Of a stretch of 12,743 nt of DNA, positions 1-7,849 are shown one piece after another. The notes below the pieces were generated by a model. That model did not search any database and was not told where the DNA came from. It was given only the letters and a program-made list of their open reading frames with translations. Within the stretch, counting starts at the first letter, position 1; each line of letters begins with the position of its first letter. The position numbers and the translations under genes are program-made. This stretch comes from JAVXNW01 sp036645575 (GTDB taxonomy: Bacteria > Bacillota > Clostridia > Christensenellales > Aristaeellaceae), in contig JAVXNW010000075.1 in the NCBI GenBank assembly GCA_036645575.1, positions 1 to 12,743 of the forward strand, given 5' to 3'.

Positions 1-28
1 CTCGTAGCCGATGGGCGAGTAAACCGTC

Positions 29-48
29 CGTCTTGCCGCAGCAAGGCG
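29..48. repeat. Stem-loop with CGCA tetraloop
   Basis: The arms 29-36 (CGTCTTGC) and 41-48 (GCAAGGCG) can form 8 pairs, one of them G-U, around the loop CGCA at 37-40. No T-tract follows. It sits in the non-coding left edge of the window. I cannot tell whether it belongs to the 3' end of an upstream transcript or to a dispersed repeat. Hairpins near 12634-12680 have the same loop when read on the minus strand. Confidence 0.4.
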
Positions 49-89
49 CAGGAATGCTCGCACCGCTAGAACGCTCATAACTAACTCAA

Positions 90-119
90 GAGACAGCCCG
101 ACCGAACTCGGGCTGTCTC
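90..119. terminator. Strong 12-bp inverted repeat, terminator-like
   Basis: The arms 90-101 (GAGACAGCCCGA) and 108-119 (TCGGGCTGTCTC) are perfect complements around a 6-nt loop. On the + strand no T-tract follows. On the - strand the flank (TTGAGTTAGTTA) is only moderately T-rich. The most likely role is to end or insulate transcription of whatever lies to the left before the plsX promoter. Calling it an intrinsic terminator is an inference from the stem and its position. Confidence 0.5.
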
Positions 120-155
120 GCGGTCTCCCTCGCGGTCTCCCTCGCGTTCTCCCTC
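117..155. repeat. 12-bp tandem repeat, about 3.2 copies
   Basis: The unit CTCGCGGTCTCC occurs at 117-128 and 129-140. A one-base variant (CTCGCGTTCTCC) follows at 141-152, then a partial CTC. The first copy overlaps the 3' arm of the hairpin at 90-119, so GTCTC recurs at 115-119, 123-127 and 135-139. The 5' arm of the hairpin could therefore pair with any of three partners. No function is evident. From here to the promoter at 330 I see nothing else. Confidence 0.7.
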
Positions 156-329
156 ACCCCCGTATCCCCCTTTCCGTCACCTGCGGGTGCCACCTCCCCG
201 CAAGGCAGCGCCGGGATTCTCATCCTTGCGCGTCCCCTGCCCATCGGAAAAAAACGCCGCCCGCCGCCTAAAAACGTGGAAACCGTCTGGTGCGATCGCG
301 CGTATTTCGTGGCTTTTCGCGCGTCCGGC

Positions 330-358
330 TTGCATCTTCGCATTTTTTCTGCTATAAT
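330..358 (+). promoter_or_regulatory. Sigma-A-type promoter upstream of plsX
   Basis: The -35 box TTGCAT is at 330-335, followed by a 17-nt spacer and a perfect -10 box TATAAT at 353-358. TG at 350-351 makes it an extended -10 (TGCTATAAT). Transcription would start near 365, leaving about 30 nt before the plsX GTG. It probably drives plsX-acpP-rnc-smc and perhaps surE-ftsY. I see no FapR-like operator around it. Confidence 0.75.
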
Positions 359-395
359 AACGCATAAACATCTATGGCCGCGAGGGGGACGAGGT

Positions 396-1421
396 GTGCT
401 TCAGTATGTCATTGCGCTTGACGCGATGGGTGGCGATCATGCGCCACAATCGGTCGTCGACGGGGCGATTTTAGCGGTTAAGGCCTTCCCGGATGTGCGC
501 ATTCAACTCTACGGCCCGGCCGAACAGCTCAAAAAACTGCTCGCAGCCGCGCCTTGCGATCGAATCGAAATTTGCGACGCGCCCGATGTCATCGGGATGC
601 ACGAGTCGCCCACGCTTGCGGTGCGCCACAAGGTGGCTAGCTCGCTTGTTCAGGCGATGCTCGCCGTCAAGGACGGACGGGCGCAGGCACTGGTCTCGGC
701 GGGATCGACCGGCGCGATCCTCGCGGGGGCTATTTTGCGCATCGGCCGCATTCGCGGGATCGATCGTCCGGCGCTGGCCGTCATCCTGCCGGGTCGGAAA
801 AAGCCGTTTATGCTGCTCGACTGCGGGGCCAACGTCGATTGCCAGCCGCAGTACTTGAGCCAATTTGGGCTGATGGGCGCGGTGTACATGGAAAAGGTCA
901 TGGGCGTTCAGCAAAGCGACGTGCGCCTTGTCAACATCGGGCTCGAGGCTGAAAAGGGCAATAAGCTCGCCAAGGACGCCTTTATCCTGATGCAGAGCCA
1001 GTCGGTCTACCACTTTGGCGGGAACATCGAGGCGCGCGAGGTGCCCATGGGCGTGTGCGACGTGGTGGTCGCGGACGGCTTTGACGGAAACCTGATCCTG
1101 AAATACACCGAGGGGCTTTCCTCCGCCATGGTGGGAATGCTCAAGGAAGAGCTGATGAAAAACGCGTGGACCAAATTGGGCGCGCTCATCGTGAAGCCCG
1201 CACTGCGCGCATTTAAAGGAAAGCTCAGCTCCGAGGAGTACGGCGGCGCGCCGCTCTTGGGCGTCAAGGGCGCGCTCGTCAAGGCGCACGGCAGCGCCGA
1301 CGCAAAGACCATCATGAACGCGGTCAGGCAGGCGCGCACCATGATCGAGGGCGACATCGTGTCGCTGACCGAAAAGGGCGTTGCGCAGATGACCCAGGCG
1401 GCCGACGCGGCCAAGGCATAG
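396..1421 (+). CDS. plsX: Phosphate acyltransferase PlsX
   Basis: PlsX converts acyl-ACP and phosphate to acyl-phosphate, which PlsY then uses to acylate glycerol-3-phosphate; it acts at the cytoplasmic face of the membrane. The N-terminus carries the family signature ALDAMGGDHAP (residues 7-17). Further on are the SAGSTGA block, LLDCGANVDC, a NIGLEAEKGN block (most relatives have NIGTE), and VVADGFDGN near the C-terminus. The start is GTG at 396: GAGGGGG at 382-388 lies 7 nt upstream, and homology to the family begins about five residues later. The open frame runs back to 276, but that stretch covers the promoter and shows no family similarity. The protein is 341 aa, close to the usual 330-340. 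It is first in a plsX-acpP-rnc-smc cluster typical of Firmicutes, here without fabD or fabG between plsX and acpP. Confidence 0.95.
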   Translation: MLQYVIALDAMGGDHAPQSVVDGAILAVKAFPDVRIQLYGPAEQLKKLLAAAPCDRIEICDAPDVIGMHESPTLAVRHKVASSLVQAMLAVKDGRAQALVSAGSTGAILAGAILRIGRIRGIDRPALAVILPGRKKPFMLLDCGANVDCQPQYLSQFGLMGAVYMEKVMGVQQSDVRLVNIGLEAEKGNKLAKDAFILMQSQSVYHFGGNIEAREVPMGVCDVVVADGFDGNLILKYTEGLSSAMVGMLKEELMKNAWTKLGALIVKPALRAFKGKLSSEEYGGAPLLGVKGALVKAHGSADAKTIMNAVRQARTMIEGDIVSLTEKGVAQMTQAADAAKA

Positions 1422-1460
1422 CCGGTTAAGAAGTTATTTATTGAAGGAGTGCTACCGAAT

Positions 1461-1694
1461 ATGTTTGATCAAGTGGTTGAATTGATTGCCAGCCAGCTTC
1501 CGGTGGACAAGACCAAGATCACGCTCACGTCGCGTCTGGTCGAGGATCTGGGCGCGGATTCCGCAAACATCATGATTTTGATCATGGACCTTGAGGGCGA
1601 GTTTCAGGTGGTCGTCGAGGACGAGGCGCTCAGCAGCATCAAGACGGTCGGCGACATCGTCGATTATCTGGAGAAGCACCTGCAAAAAGCATGA
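1461..1694 (+). CDS. acpP: Acyl carrier protein, divergent recognition helix
   Basis: This 77-aa acidic protein has the ACP layout. The phosphopantetheine attachment serine is Ser34, in GADSANIM. It carries growing acyl chains for fatty-acid synthesis and donates them to PlsX and PlsC. The start is ATG 1461, with AAGGAG at 1444-1449 about 11 nt upstream; a GTG at 1449 is in frame but overlaps that site. The last bases overlap rnc (ATGA), so the two are probably translationally coupled. The helix after the serine is unusual. E. coli ACP has Leu37, Asp38 and Glu41 there; this protein has Ala35, Asn36 and Ile39, making the helix less acidic and more hydrophobic. Length, Ser34 and context still support a genuine ACP. 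Whether it is the only ACP in the genome cannot be seen here. Confidence 0.93.
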   Translation: MFDQVVELIASQLPVDKTKITLTSRLVEDLGADSANIMILIMDLEGEFQVVVEDEALSSIKTVGDIVDYLEKHLQKA

Positions 1695-2386
1695 AGCGCG
1701 ATGAATTGGCCGCCTTTGAGGCGCGCATCGGCCACCAGTTTCACGACAGAGCGCTGCTTTCGACCGCGCTCACCCATCCGTCCTATGGCGGAGAGCACCA
1801 CGCGCCCAACTACCAGCGGCTGGAGTTCCTGGGCGACGCAGTGCTTGAGCTGTGCGTGAGCGAGCTGCTCTACAAAGGGTATCCCGCCTATGACGAGGGT
1901 CAGCTCACGCGATTGCGCGCGAGCCTCGTGCGCGAGGAGACCTTAGGCGATGTGGCGCGGGACTGGGAAGTCGGCAGGTATATTCGCTTGAGCGTGGGCG
2001 AGGGCAAGGCGGGCGGCGCGGACAAGCCGTCCATCCTGTCGGACGTGTGCGAGGCCACGCTGGCCGCCGTGTACCTGGACGGCGGGTTTGACGCGGCGCG
2101 CGCGCTGGTCGCGCGGATGATGGACGGGCGTCTGCCCGATCCCGAGCGCGACAATACGCTTGACGCCAAGTCGCGCTTGCAGGAGGCGCTCCAGCGCATG
2201 GGCAAGCCGTCGCCCGAGTATGCGCTGGTCGAGCAGGATGGTCCCGCGCACCTGCCGGTCTTTACCGAGTGCGTGTATGTGGACGGAAGCGAGGCCGGGC
2301 GCGGCAGCGGCCAGAACAAGCGCGCCGCGCAGCAGGCCGCCGCGCAAGCGGCGCTTTTGCACCTGTTCCTCGATTCAGATACCTGA
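1691..2386 (+). CDS. rnc: Ribonuclease III
   Basis: RNase III cleaves double-stranded RNA in rRNA precursors and in structured mRNAs. The catalytic domain comes first, with the signature NYQRLEFLGDAVLEL (residues 40-54). The metal-binding acidic residues match Glu45, Asp49, Asp118 and Glu121, the last two in ILSDVCEA. A double-stranded RNA-binding domain follows, from about residue 156 (DAKSRLQEALQ) to the end, including GSGQNKRAAQQAA. The length of 231 aa is normal. The ATG overlaps the acpP stop by 4 nt and there is no strong ribosome-binding site, so translation probably depends on acpP. The order acpP-rnc-smc is a widespread Firmicutes arrangement. Confidence 0.96.
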   Translation: MKRDELAAFEARIGHQFHDRALLSTALTHPSYGGEHHAPNYQRLEFLGDAVLELCVSELLYKGYPAYDEGQLTRLRASLVREETLGDVARDWEVGRYIRLSVGEGKAGGADKPSILSDVCEATLAAVYLDGGFDAARALVARMMDGRLPDPERDNTLDAKSRLQEALQRMGKPSPEYALVEQDGPAHLPVFTECVYVDGSEAGRGSGQNKRAAQQAAAQAALLHLFLDSDT

Positions 2387-2420
2387 CACGGCGCTAAGGG
2401 CATGGCCCGTGGCGGGCAAG

Positions 2421-2428
2421 GAGGAAGG
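2421..2428 (+). promoter_or_regulatory. Ribosome-binding site that sets the TTG start of smc
   Basis: GAGGAAGG ends 7 nt before TTG 2436, and an overlapping AAGGAGG begins at 2418. No ATG in this frame is suitably placed. The sequence downstream of the TTG immediately gives the conserved SMC N-terminus (RLKKLEIYGFKSF). GTG 2409 is also in frame but lies upstream of this site. Confidence 0.75.
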
Positions 2429-2435
2429 TTTTTCG

Positions 2436-5400
2436 TTGCGGCTTAAAAAACTGGAGATCTACGGGTTTAAATCCTTTGCGGAGCGCACGCAAGTCACCTT
2501 TGAGCATGGCGTGACCGGCATCGTCGGCCCCAACGGGTGCGGCAAGTCCAACATATCAGACGCCGTGCGCTGGGTGCTGGGCGAACAGAGCGCCAAGACG
2601 CTGCGCGGCGCTAAAATGGAAGACGTCATTTTCGGCGGCACTGAAAAGCGCCGCCGCTTGTCGTACTGTGAAGTCATCCTGACGTTTGAAAACGAGGACC
2701 ACGCGCTGCCGATCGACTTTGACGAGGTGGCGGTCGCGCGGCGCGTGTACCGAAGCGGCGAGAGCGAATACTCGATCAACCGCGCTGCCTGCCGCCTGCG
2801 CGACGTAGTGGAATTGTTCCGCGACACCGGCATCGGCAAGGAGGGCTATTCGCTGATCGGGCAGGGTCGAATCGACGAAATCCTGTCGGTCAAGTCGGAG
2901 GACCGCAGGCAGGTGTTTGAGGAAGCGGCGGGCATCGTCAAGTACAAGGCGCGCAAGGACGAGGCGACGCACCGCATGGACAACACGCGCCTGAACCTGA
3001 CCCGCGTCGAGGACATCATTGCCGAGCTTGAGGCGCGCGTGGAGCCGCTGCGCCTGCAGTCCGAGGCGGCGCGCGAATACCTGGCGCTGCGCGACGAGCT
3101 AAAGGGGCTGGAGCTCAACCTGTTCGTGGCGCGCACCGAGCGCTATACCGAGCGCATCCAGCAGTTGCGGCAGGTGCTCGAGGGCGCCCATCAGGCCGAG
3201 GAGGAGGCGCGCGCGCGCCAAGAGGCGCTGACCGCGCAGCGCGACGAGGCCGAGGCGCGCCTGTCGGAGCTTGAAGAAAAGGCCGCCACCGCGCGCGAGC
3301 AGGTGCAAAAGCTGATCGGCGAGGTGGAATCGCGCGAGGGCGCGGCGTCGGTACTGCGCGAGCGCATGGCCGCCAGCGAGCGCGACCGCGCGCGCACCGG
3401 CGAGCAGCTGGCCGCGGCGCGCGCGGGCAGCGGCGGCATCGAGGCGCAGCTGGCGCTTCTGAAGGCCAAGATCGACGCGGGGCGCGCGCAGATCAGCGCC
3501 TATACTTCTGAGCAGGAAGCGGCGCAGCGCGCGCTTTCGGACGCGGAGGTTGCGCTTTTCGAGCGCGAGGCGCGCTCGGAAAAGCTGAAGAACGAGTCGA
3601 TCGACGCGATGAACCGCTTGAGCGACGTAAAGAGCGATCAGGCGCGCTTAAGCGCGATGCGCGCCGCGCTGACGTCGCGCATGGAGAGCCTCCTAGCGGA
3701 TGCGCAGATGGGCGCGGCGCAGCAGTCGGACGACGAAAATCGCGTCGTTGCCGCGCAGGAACGCCTTGAAGTAGAGCGCGCCGGAAAGGCCGACATCGAA
3801 CGGTTGGTCGAAAAAGCCGAGCAGCAGGTAAAGGCGCTTGGCGAAAAGGGCGAGGCGCTTGGCGCGTGCCTTGCGCAGACAACCGCCCAGCGGCAGGAGA
3901 CCGCCTCGCGGCTCAAGGTGCTGGAGGAGATGCAGCGCGACTACGAGGGCTATCAGTTCTCGGTCAAGAACGTGCTTTTGGAGGCGCGGCGCACGCAAAA
4001 CAGCGGCGTGCACGGCGTGGTCGCCACGCTGATTAAGGTGCCGCGCGACTTAGAGCGTGCCATCGACGTGGCGCTGGGCGGCGCGCTTCAAAACGTGGTC
4101 GTCGATCGCGAGGAAGACGCTCGGGTCATGATCGAGCACCTCAAAAAGAACCGGCTGGGTCGCGCGACGTTTTTGCCCCTGGCTGTTGTGCGTGGGCGCA
4201 CGCTGGACGCGCAGGAGAAAAAGCTGCTCGCGATGGACGGGTGCCTGGGCGTCGCGTCCGACTTGATCGACTACGACCCCATCTACCGCAACATCGCGGA
4301 GAGCCTGCTCGGCCGCACCGTGATCGCGCGCGACCTTGAGGCGGGCATCGGCATCATGCGCGCCGGTCGCCACGGCTTTCGGCTGGTGACGCTCGAGGGC
4401 GACGTGATGAATCCCGGCGGATCGATGACCGGCGGCAGCGTCCAGTCGCGCATGACCAGCCTGCTTTCGCGCGAGCGCGAGGTGGGCGAGCACCGCGAAA
4501 AGCTTGCGCAAATGGATGCGCAGCTGGCGTCGGCGCGCGCGCAGGACCAGTCGCTTCAGGCGGAGCGCGCGTTGCTCAAGCAGCGCCGAAGCGAGCTATT
4601 TGAGCAGCTTCACCAGCAGGACATCGCCTGCACGCGCGAGGAGGCGCACCTGAGCGCCGCGCGGGCGGAGCTTGCGCAAGAGGCGCAGCGCACGCAGCGC
4701 ACGGGCGACGCGCACGCGCAGTTGACCAGCCAACTGGCAGACGTCGAGGCGCAACTGGCCGCGCTCGAGGGGCGTCAGGTGGGCGCGGACGCGCAGCGCG
4801 AGGCGCGCGAGGCCGAGATCCTGTCGCTTAAGTGCGAGATTGCGCTTAAGCGCCAAGAGAACGCGAATTTTCAGCGCGCCGTGGCCGATGGGCGCGTGCG
4901 CCTGACCGCGTGCGAGCGCGATTTGAGCGCGCACTGCGCGGATCACGACCGGCTCAATCGCCAGAAAAACGACGCCGCGCAGCTAAGTAAAGACAGCGCC
5001 CAGCAGCTGGCCGCCTGCGAGGCGACGCTTGCGCAGGGCGCGGCGCAATTGCGCATCGACGAGGCGAACCTCGCGCAATGCCAGGCGGCGCTGGAAAACG
5101 CGCGCGGCGCGTTTCAAAAGGTCGAGGCGGCGCGCGTCGCCGCGCAGGCCCTGCTTCGTGAAAGCGGGACGGCGCTTGACGCGGTGCGCGCGGCGCTTGA
5201 CGAGGCGTCAGAGCGGCTGCACAAGGGCGAATTGCAGTTGAGCCGTGTCGAGACCGAGTACAGCCAGATGACCGCGCGCATCTGGGAGGATTACGAGGTT
5301 AGCTACGAAGGCGCGCTGGCGACGCGCGACGAGGGGTTTAAGCCGGGCGACGCGGAAAAGCGGATCGCGGTTCTGCGCGCGCGGATCAAGGCGATCGGCT

Positions 5401-6002
5401 CGGTGAACGTCGCGGCGGTGGACGAGTACCGGCAGACGCAGACGCGGTTTGCGGAATTGAGCGCGCAGCGGGACGACCTGATCAAGGCGGAGCTCGACTT
5501 GCAGGCCATCGTGGACGAACTTTCGCACAAGATGGAGCAGCAGTTCAAGGCCGAGTTTGAAAAGCTCAACGTGAATTTCCAGCACACGTTTGTGCAATTG
5601 TTCGGAGGCGGTCAGGCGGAGTTGCGCCTGTCAGACCCGAAGGACGCGCTTCACTGCGGCATCGAGATCGTCGCGCAGCCGCCGGGCAAGAAATTGCAGA
5701 TGCTGTCGCTGCTCTCGGGCGGCGAGCGCGCGCTCACGGCGATCGCGATCCTGTTTGCGATGCTGACGCTCAAGCCCACGCCGTTCTGCTTTCTGGACGA
5801 GATCGAGGCGGCGCTCGACGACGCGAACATCGACAACTTCGCCGATTACCTGCGCGACTATTCGACCAAGACCCAGTTCGTCGTCGTGACCCACCGCAAG
5901 GGCACGATGGAGCGCTGCGATGGCCTGTACGGCGTGGCGATGGAAGAAAAGGGCGTGTCGCGCATCATGTCGGTTCGCCTAAACGACGCCGAAGCGTACT
6001 AA
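2436..6002 (+). CDS. smc: Chromosome segregation ATPase SMC
   Basis: SMC works with ScpA and ScpB to extrude DNA loops and organise and segregate the chromosome. The layout is complete. The N-terminal ATPase half has Walker A GPNGCGKSN at residues 31-39. A long coiled coil rich in Ala, Glu, Gln and Arg runs from about 165 to 510. The hinge is at about 515-670 (GVHGVVATLI, GGALQNVVVD, GGSMTGGS). A second coil runs from about 675 to 1030. The C-terminal half has the ABC signature LSGGE at 1093-1097, and Walker B FCFLDE with Asp1121 and catalytic Glu1122, followed by the D-loop ALDD. At 1188 aa it matches the size of B. subtilis SMC. The start is TTG, chosen by its Shine-Dalgarno site. The open frame continues back to 2160, but that part overlaps rnc and is spurious. 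The last 33 nt of the gene belong to a direct repeat. Confidence 0.97.
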   Translation: MRLKKLEIYGFKSFAERTQVTFEHGVTGIVGPNGCGKSNISDAVRWVLGEQSAKTLRGAKMEDVIFGGTEKRRRLSYCEVILTFENEDHALPIDFDEVAVARRVYRSGESEYSINRAACRLRDVVELFRDTGIGKEGYSLIGQGRIDEILSVKSEDRRQVFEEAAGIVKYKARKDEATHRMDNTRLNLTRVEDIIAELEARVEPLRLQSEAAREYLALRDELKGLELNLFVARTERYTERIQQLRQVLEGAHQAEEEARARQEALTAQRDEAEARLSELEEKAATAREQVQKLIGEVESREGAASVLRERMAASERDRARTGEQLAAARAGSGGIEAQLALLKAKIDAGRAQISAYTSEQEAAQRALSDAEVALFEREARSEKLKNESIDAMNRLSDVKSDQARLSAMRAALTSRMESLLADAQMGAAQQSDDENRVVAAQERLEVERAGKADIERLVEKAEQQVKALGEKGEALGACLAQTTAQRQETASRLKVLEEMQRDYEGYQFSVKNVLLEARRTQNSGVHGVVATLIKVPRDLERAIDVALGGALQNVVVDREEDARVMIEHLKKNRLGRATFLPLAVVRGRTLDAQEKKLLAMDGCLGVASDLIDYDPIYRNIAESLLGRTVIARDLEAGIGIMRAGRHGFRLVTLEGDVMNPGGSMTGGSVQSRMTSLLSREREVGEHREKLAQMDAQLASARAQDQSLQAERALLKQRRSELFEQLHQQDIACTREEAHLSAARAELAQEAQRTQRTGDAHAQLTSQLADVEAQLAALEGRQVGADAQREAREAEILSLKCEIALKRQENANFQRAVADGRVRLTACERDLSAHCADHDRLNRQKNDAAQLSKDSAQQLAACEATLAQGAAQLRIDEANLAQCQAALENARGAFQKVEAARVAAQALLRESGTALDAVRAALDEASERLHKGELQLSRVETEYSQMTARIWEDYEVSYEGALATRDEGFKPGDAEKRIAVLRARIKAIGSVNVAAVDEYRQTQTRFAELSAQRDDLIKAELDLQAIVDELSHKMEQQFKAEFEKLNVNFQHTFVQLFGGGQAELRLSDPKDALHCGIEIVAQPPGKKLQMLSLLSGGERALTAIAILFAMLTLKPTPFCFLDEIEAALDDANIDNFADYLRDYSTKTQFVVVTHRKGTMERCDGLYGVAMEEKGVSRIMSVRLNDAEAY

Positions 6003-6096
6003 AATGGACGCAGCGTCTGCGCGCGCCCGCGTCCTATCGGTTCGCCAAACGACGCCGAAGCGTGCTAAAATGGACGCAGCGTCTGCGCGCGCCCGC
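5970..6096. repeat. Direct repeat duplicating the 3' end of smc
   Basis: Copy 1 is 5970-6030 (61 nt) and spans the smc stop codon. Copy 2 is 6037-6096 (60 nt). They differ by one missing T (5980 in copy 1) and one A-to-G change (5998 versus 6064), and 6 nt separate them. Both contain CTAAAATGGACGCAGCG, so copy 2 repeats the stop codon and what follows. The missing base shifts the reading frame in copy 2, which is thus a non-coding remnant. It fills most of the 128-nt smc-surE gap. Confidence 0.9.
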
Positions 6097-6112
6097 TTTC
6101 ACAGGGCGCGTG
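6086..6112 (+). repeat. Stem-loop just upstream of surE
   Basis: CGCGCCC (6088-6094) pairs perfectly with GGGCGCG (6104-6110) around a 9-nt loop, and two further outer pairs (one G-U, one C-G) extend it to 6086-6112. No T-tract follows, so it is a poor intrinsic terminator. Its end lies 8 nt before the purine-rich surE ribosome-binding site. It could stabilise or separate the processed mRNA ends, but no direct sign of that is visible. Confidence 0.4.
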
Positions 6113-6130
6113 GTATGAGAGGGGAAGGTT

Positions 6131-6889
6131 ATGCACATCGTATTGTCAAACGACGACGGGATTCAGGCGCGCGGCATTCACGCGCTCGCGCAGGCGTTGG
6201 CGGCGCGCGGGCACCGCGTGACGGTCAGCGCGCCCGACCGCGAGCGGAGCTGTTCGGGGCACGCGCTGTCGCTGCGCGAGCCGCTGTACGCGCGCGAGGC
6301 GGCGGGCTGGGCGGGCTTTTCCGCCTACGAGGTGAGCGGAACCCCGGCGGATTGCGCGAAACTGGGCATTGAAAATCTGGCGGGCGCGCCGGTCGATTTG
6401 ATGGTCGCGGGCATCAACCACGGCTCAAACCTCGGAAGCGACACGCTGTATTCGGGCACGGTGTCCGCGGCGATGGAGGCCGCGCTGATGGGCTATCCGG
6501 CGCTGGCCGTGTCGCTTGCGAGCGATGAATGCGTGGATTTCTCGGTCGCCGCGGAGATTGCGGCGGACGTGGTCGAATGGATGCGCACGCGCGCCTTGGG
6601 GGGCAGGGTGCTCAACCTCAACGTGCCGCCGCTTGCGCGCGAGAAGATCCTGGGCATTCGCGCGGCGCCGCTCGCGCTCAGGCGATACCTGGGCGGGTAT
6701 GAAAAGCGACAAGCGCCGATTGGGCGCACCTATTACCTGATCAACAGCCATCTGCAGGCGCAGCTGATCGAGCCGGGCACCGACGCGGCGCTGGTCGAGG
6801 CGGGCTATTGCACCTTGACGCCGCTCGACTGGCGACTGGGCCACGCGGCGGCGCTCATCCAATTACAAGGCGACATGCCCGCACTGTGA
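6131..6889 (+). CDS. surE: 5'/3'-nucleotidase SurE
   Basis: SurE is a divalent-metal-dependent phosphatase of nucleoside monophosphates, linked in other bacteria to stationary-phase survival. The signature metal site SNDDG is at residues 6-10 (Asp8, Asp9). APDRERSCSGHA (34-45) contains the conserved Ser40. GTPADC is at 70-75, and GINHGSN at 94-100 supplies Asn96. These match the catalytic set of the family. The length of 252 aa is typical. ATG 6131 directly follows AGGGGAAGG, and similarity starts at the first residue. ftsY begins 21 nt after the stop, so the two are probably co-transcribed. Its place between smc and ftsY is unusual, because those two are commonly adjacent in Firmicutes. A different open frame starting at 6004 overlaps the gene and is not real. 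Confidence 0.96.
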   Translation: MHIVLSNDDGIQARGIHALAQALAARGHRVTVSAPDRERSCSGHALSLREPLYAREAAGWAGFSAYEVSGTPADCAKLGIENLAGAPVDLMVAGINHGSNLGSDTLYSGTVSAAMEAALMGYPALAVSLASDECVDFSVAAEIAADVVEWMRTRALGGRVLNLNVPPLAREKILGIRAAPLALRRYLGGYEKRQAPIGRTYYLINSHLQAQLIEPGTDAALVEAGYCTLTPLDWRLGHAAALIQLQGDMPAL

Positions 6890-6910
6890 GCGGGCGGGAG
6901 GGAGCGATCC

Positions 6911-7831
6911 ATGGGATTATTTGACAAGCTGAAAAAGAGCCTGTTTAAGACGCGGGAAAACCTGACCGGCAAGATGGACGATCTGGTCGAAACCTACAAG
7001 CCCGCGCCCAAGGGCCCGTATCGCCCGCTGGGCGACGACTTCTACGAGGACCTTTCGGACATCCTGATCATGGCGGACGTGGGGGTCAAGACCACCGAAA
7101 TGGTGGTGGGACAGCTCAAGGAAAAGTGCGTGAGCGAGAAGATTGGCGAGCCGAGCGAGGCGCGCGGGGAGCTCAAAAAAATTCTGGCGCAGCTGATGGG
7201 ATCGGAGCCCATGCGCCTTGAGTCGCCGATGGTGCTGATCATCATCGGCGTAAACGGCGTGGGCAAGACCACCTCGATCGGCAAGCTAGCCACCCGAATG
7301 AAGACGGTCGGCCGCCGCGTCGTGATGTGCGCGGGCGACACGTTCCGCGCCGCCGCCGCCGATCAGCTCACCATCTGGGCGGAGCGCGCGGACGTGCCCA
7401 TCGTCAAGCAAAAGGAGGGCGCGGATCCCGCCGCGGTGGTCTACGACGGCATTCAGGCGGCCAAGGCGCGCCACGCGGACGTGCTGATCGTGGATACCGC
7501 CGGACGCCTGCACAACAAGACCCACCTGATGGAGGAGCTCAAGAAGATTTCGCGCGTGATCGAGCGCGAGTACCCCGAGGCGGTCACCAAGTCGCTGCTG
7601 GTCATCGACGCGACCACCGGCCAGAACGGCCTTGCGCAGGCGCAGGTCTTTCAGGACGTCGCCGCGCTGGACGGCATCATCCTGACAAAGCTCGACGGAA
7701 CCGCCAAGGGCGGAATCGCCCTTGCGATCCGAAGCGAGTTGGGCCTCCCGGTTCGCTACATCGGCGTAGGCGAGCAGCTGGACGACCTGCAGCCCTTCGA
7801 CGCCAAGGAGTTCGTCGAGGCGATCTTCTAA
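6911..7831 (+). CDS. ftsY: Signal recognition particle receptor FtsY
   Basis: FtsY is the membrane-associated GTPase that docks SRP (Ffh plus 4.5S RNA) carrying ribosome-nascent chains at the Sec translocon. The short N-terminus (MGLFDKLKKSLFKTREN) is basic and amphipathic and leads straight into the N domain, without the long acidic A domain of E. coli FtsY. The GTPase domain has the P-loop GVNGVGKTT at residues 113-121, then DTFRAAAADQL, DTAGRLHNK, TKLDGTAKGG and GVGEQLDDL, ending at FDAKEFVEAIF. All SRP-GTPase motifs are intact, and the 306-aa length fits the minimal Firmicutes type. GGGAGGGAG stands before ATG 6911. ylxM and ffh do not follow, unlike in some Clostridia. Confidence 0.97.
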   Translation: MGLFDKLKKSLFKTRENLTGKMDDLVETYKPAPKGPYRPLGDDFYEDLSDILIMADVGVKTTEMVVGQLKEKCVSEKIGEPSEARGELKKILAQLMGSEPMRLESPMVLIIIGVNGVGKTTSIGKLATRMKTVGRRVVMCAGDTFRAAAADQLTIWAERADVPIVKQKEGADPAAVVYDGIQAAKARHADVLIVDTAGRLHNKTHLMEELKKISRVIEREYPEAVTKSLLVIDATTGQNGLAQAQVFQDVAALDGIILTKLDGTAKGGIALAIRSELGLPVRYIGVGEQLDDLQPFDAKEFVEAIF

Positions 7832-7849
7832 ACCGCGCAGGGACGCGAG

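Noticed and set aside
1..80. Possible end of an upstream gene on the + strand, or the first codons of a minus-strand gene from ATG near 78
   Set aside because: Both frames are short and open to the window edge, but no motif or ribosome-binding site supports either.
86..343. 85-codon minus-strand open frame upstream of plsX
   Set aside because: Its ETARETAR stretch is the 12-bp repeat and hairpin read as codons. There is no ribosome-binding site, and it reaches into the plsX promoter.
276..395. N-terminal extension of plsX to ATG 276
   Set aside because: It would place the promoter inside the gene. GTG 396 has a good ribosome-binding site and matches the family start.
6004..6372. 122-codon + strand open frame starting with MDAASARAR, which recurs later in it
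   Set aside because: It begins in the smc-end repeat and overlaps the first 242 nt of surE in another frame. The repeated peptide is only the DNA duplication read twice. It has no ribosome-binding site.
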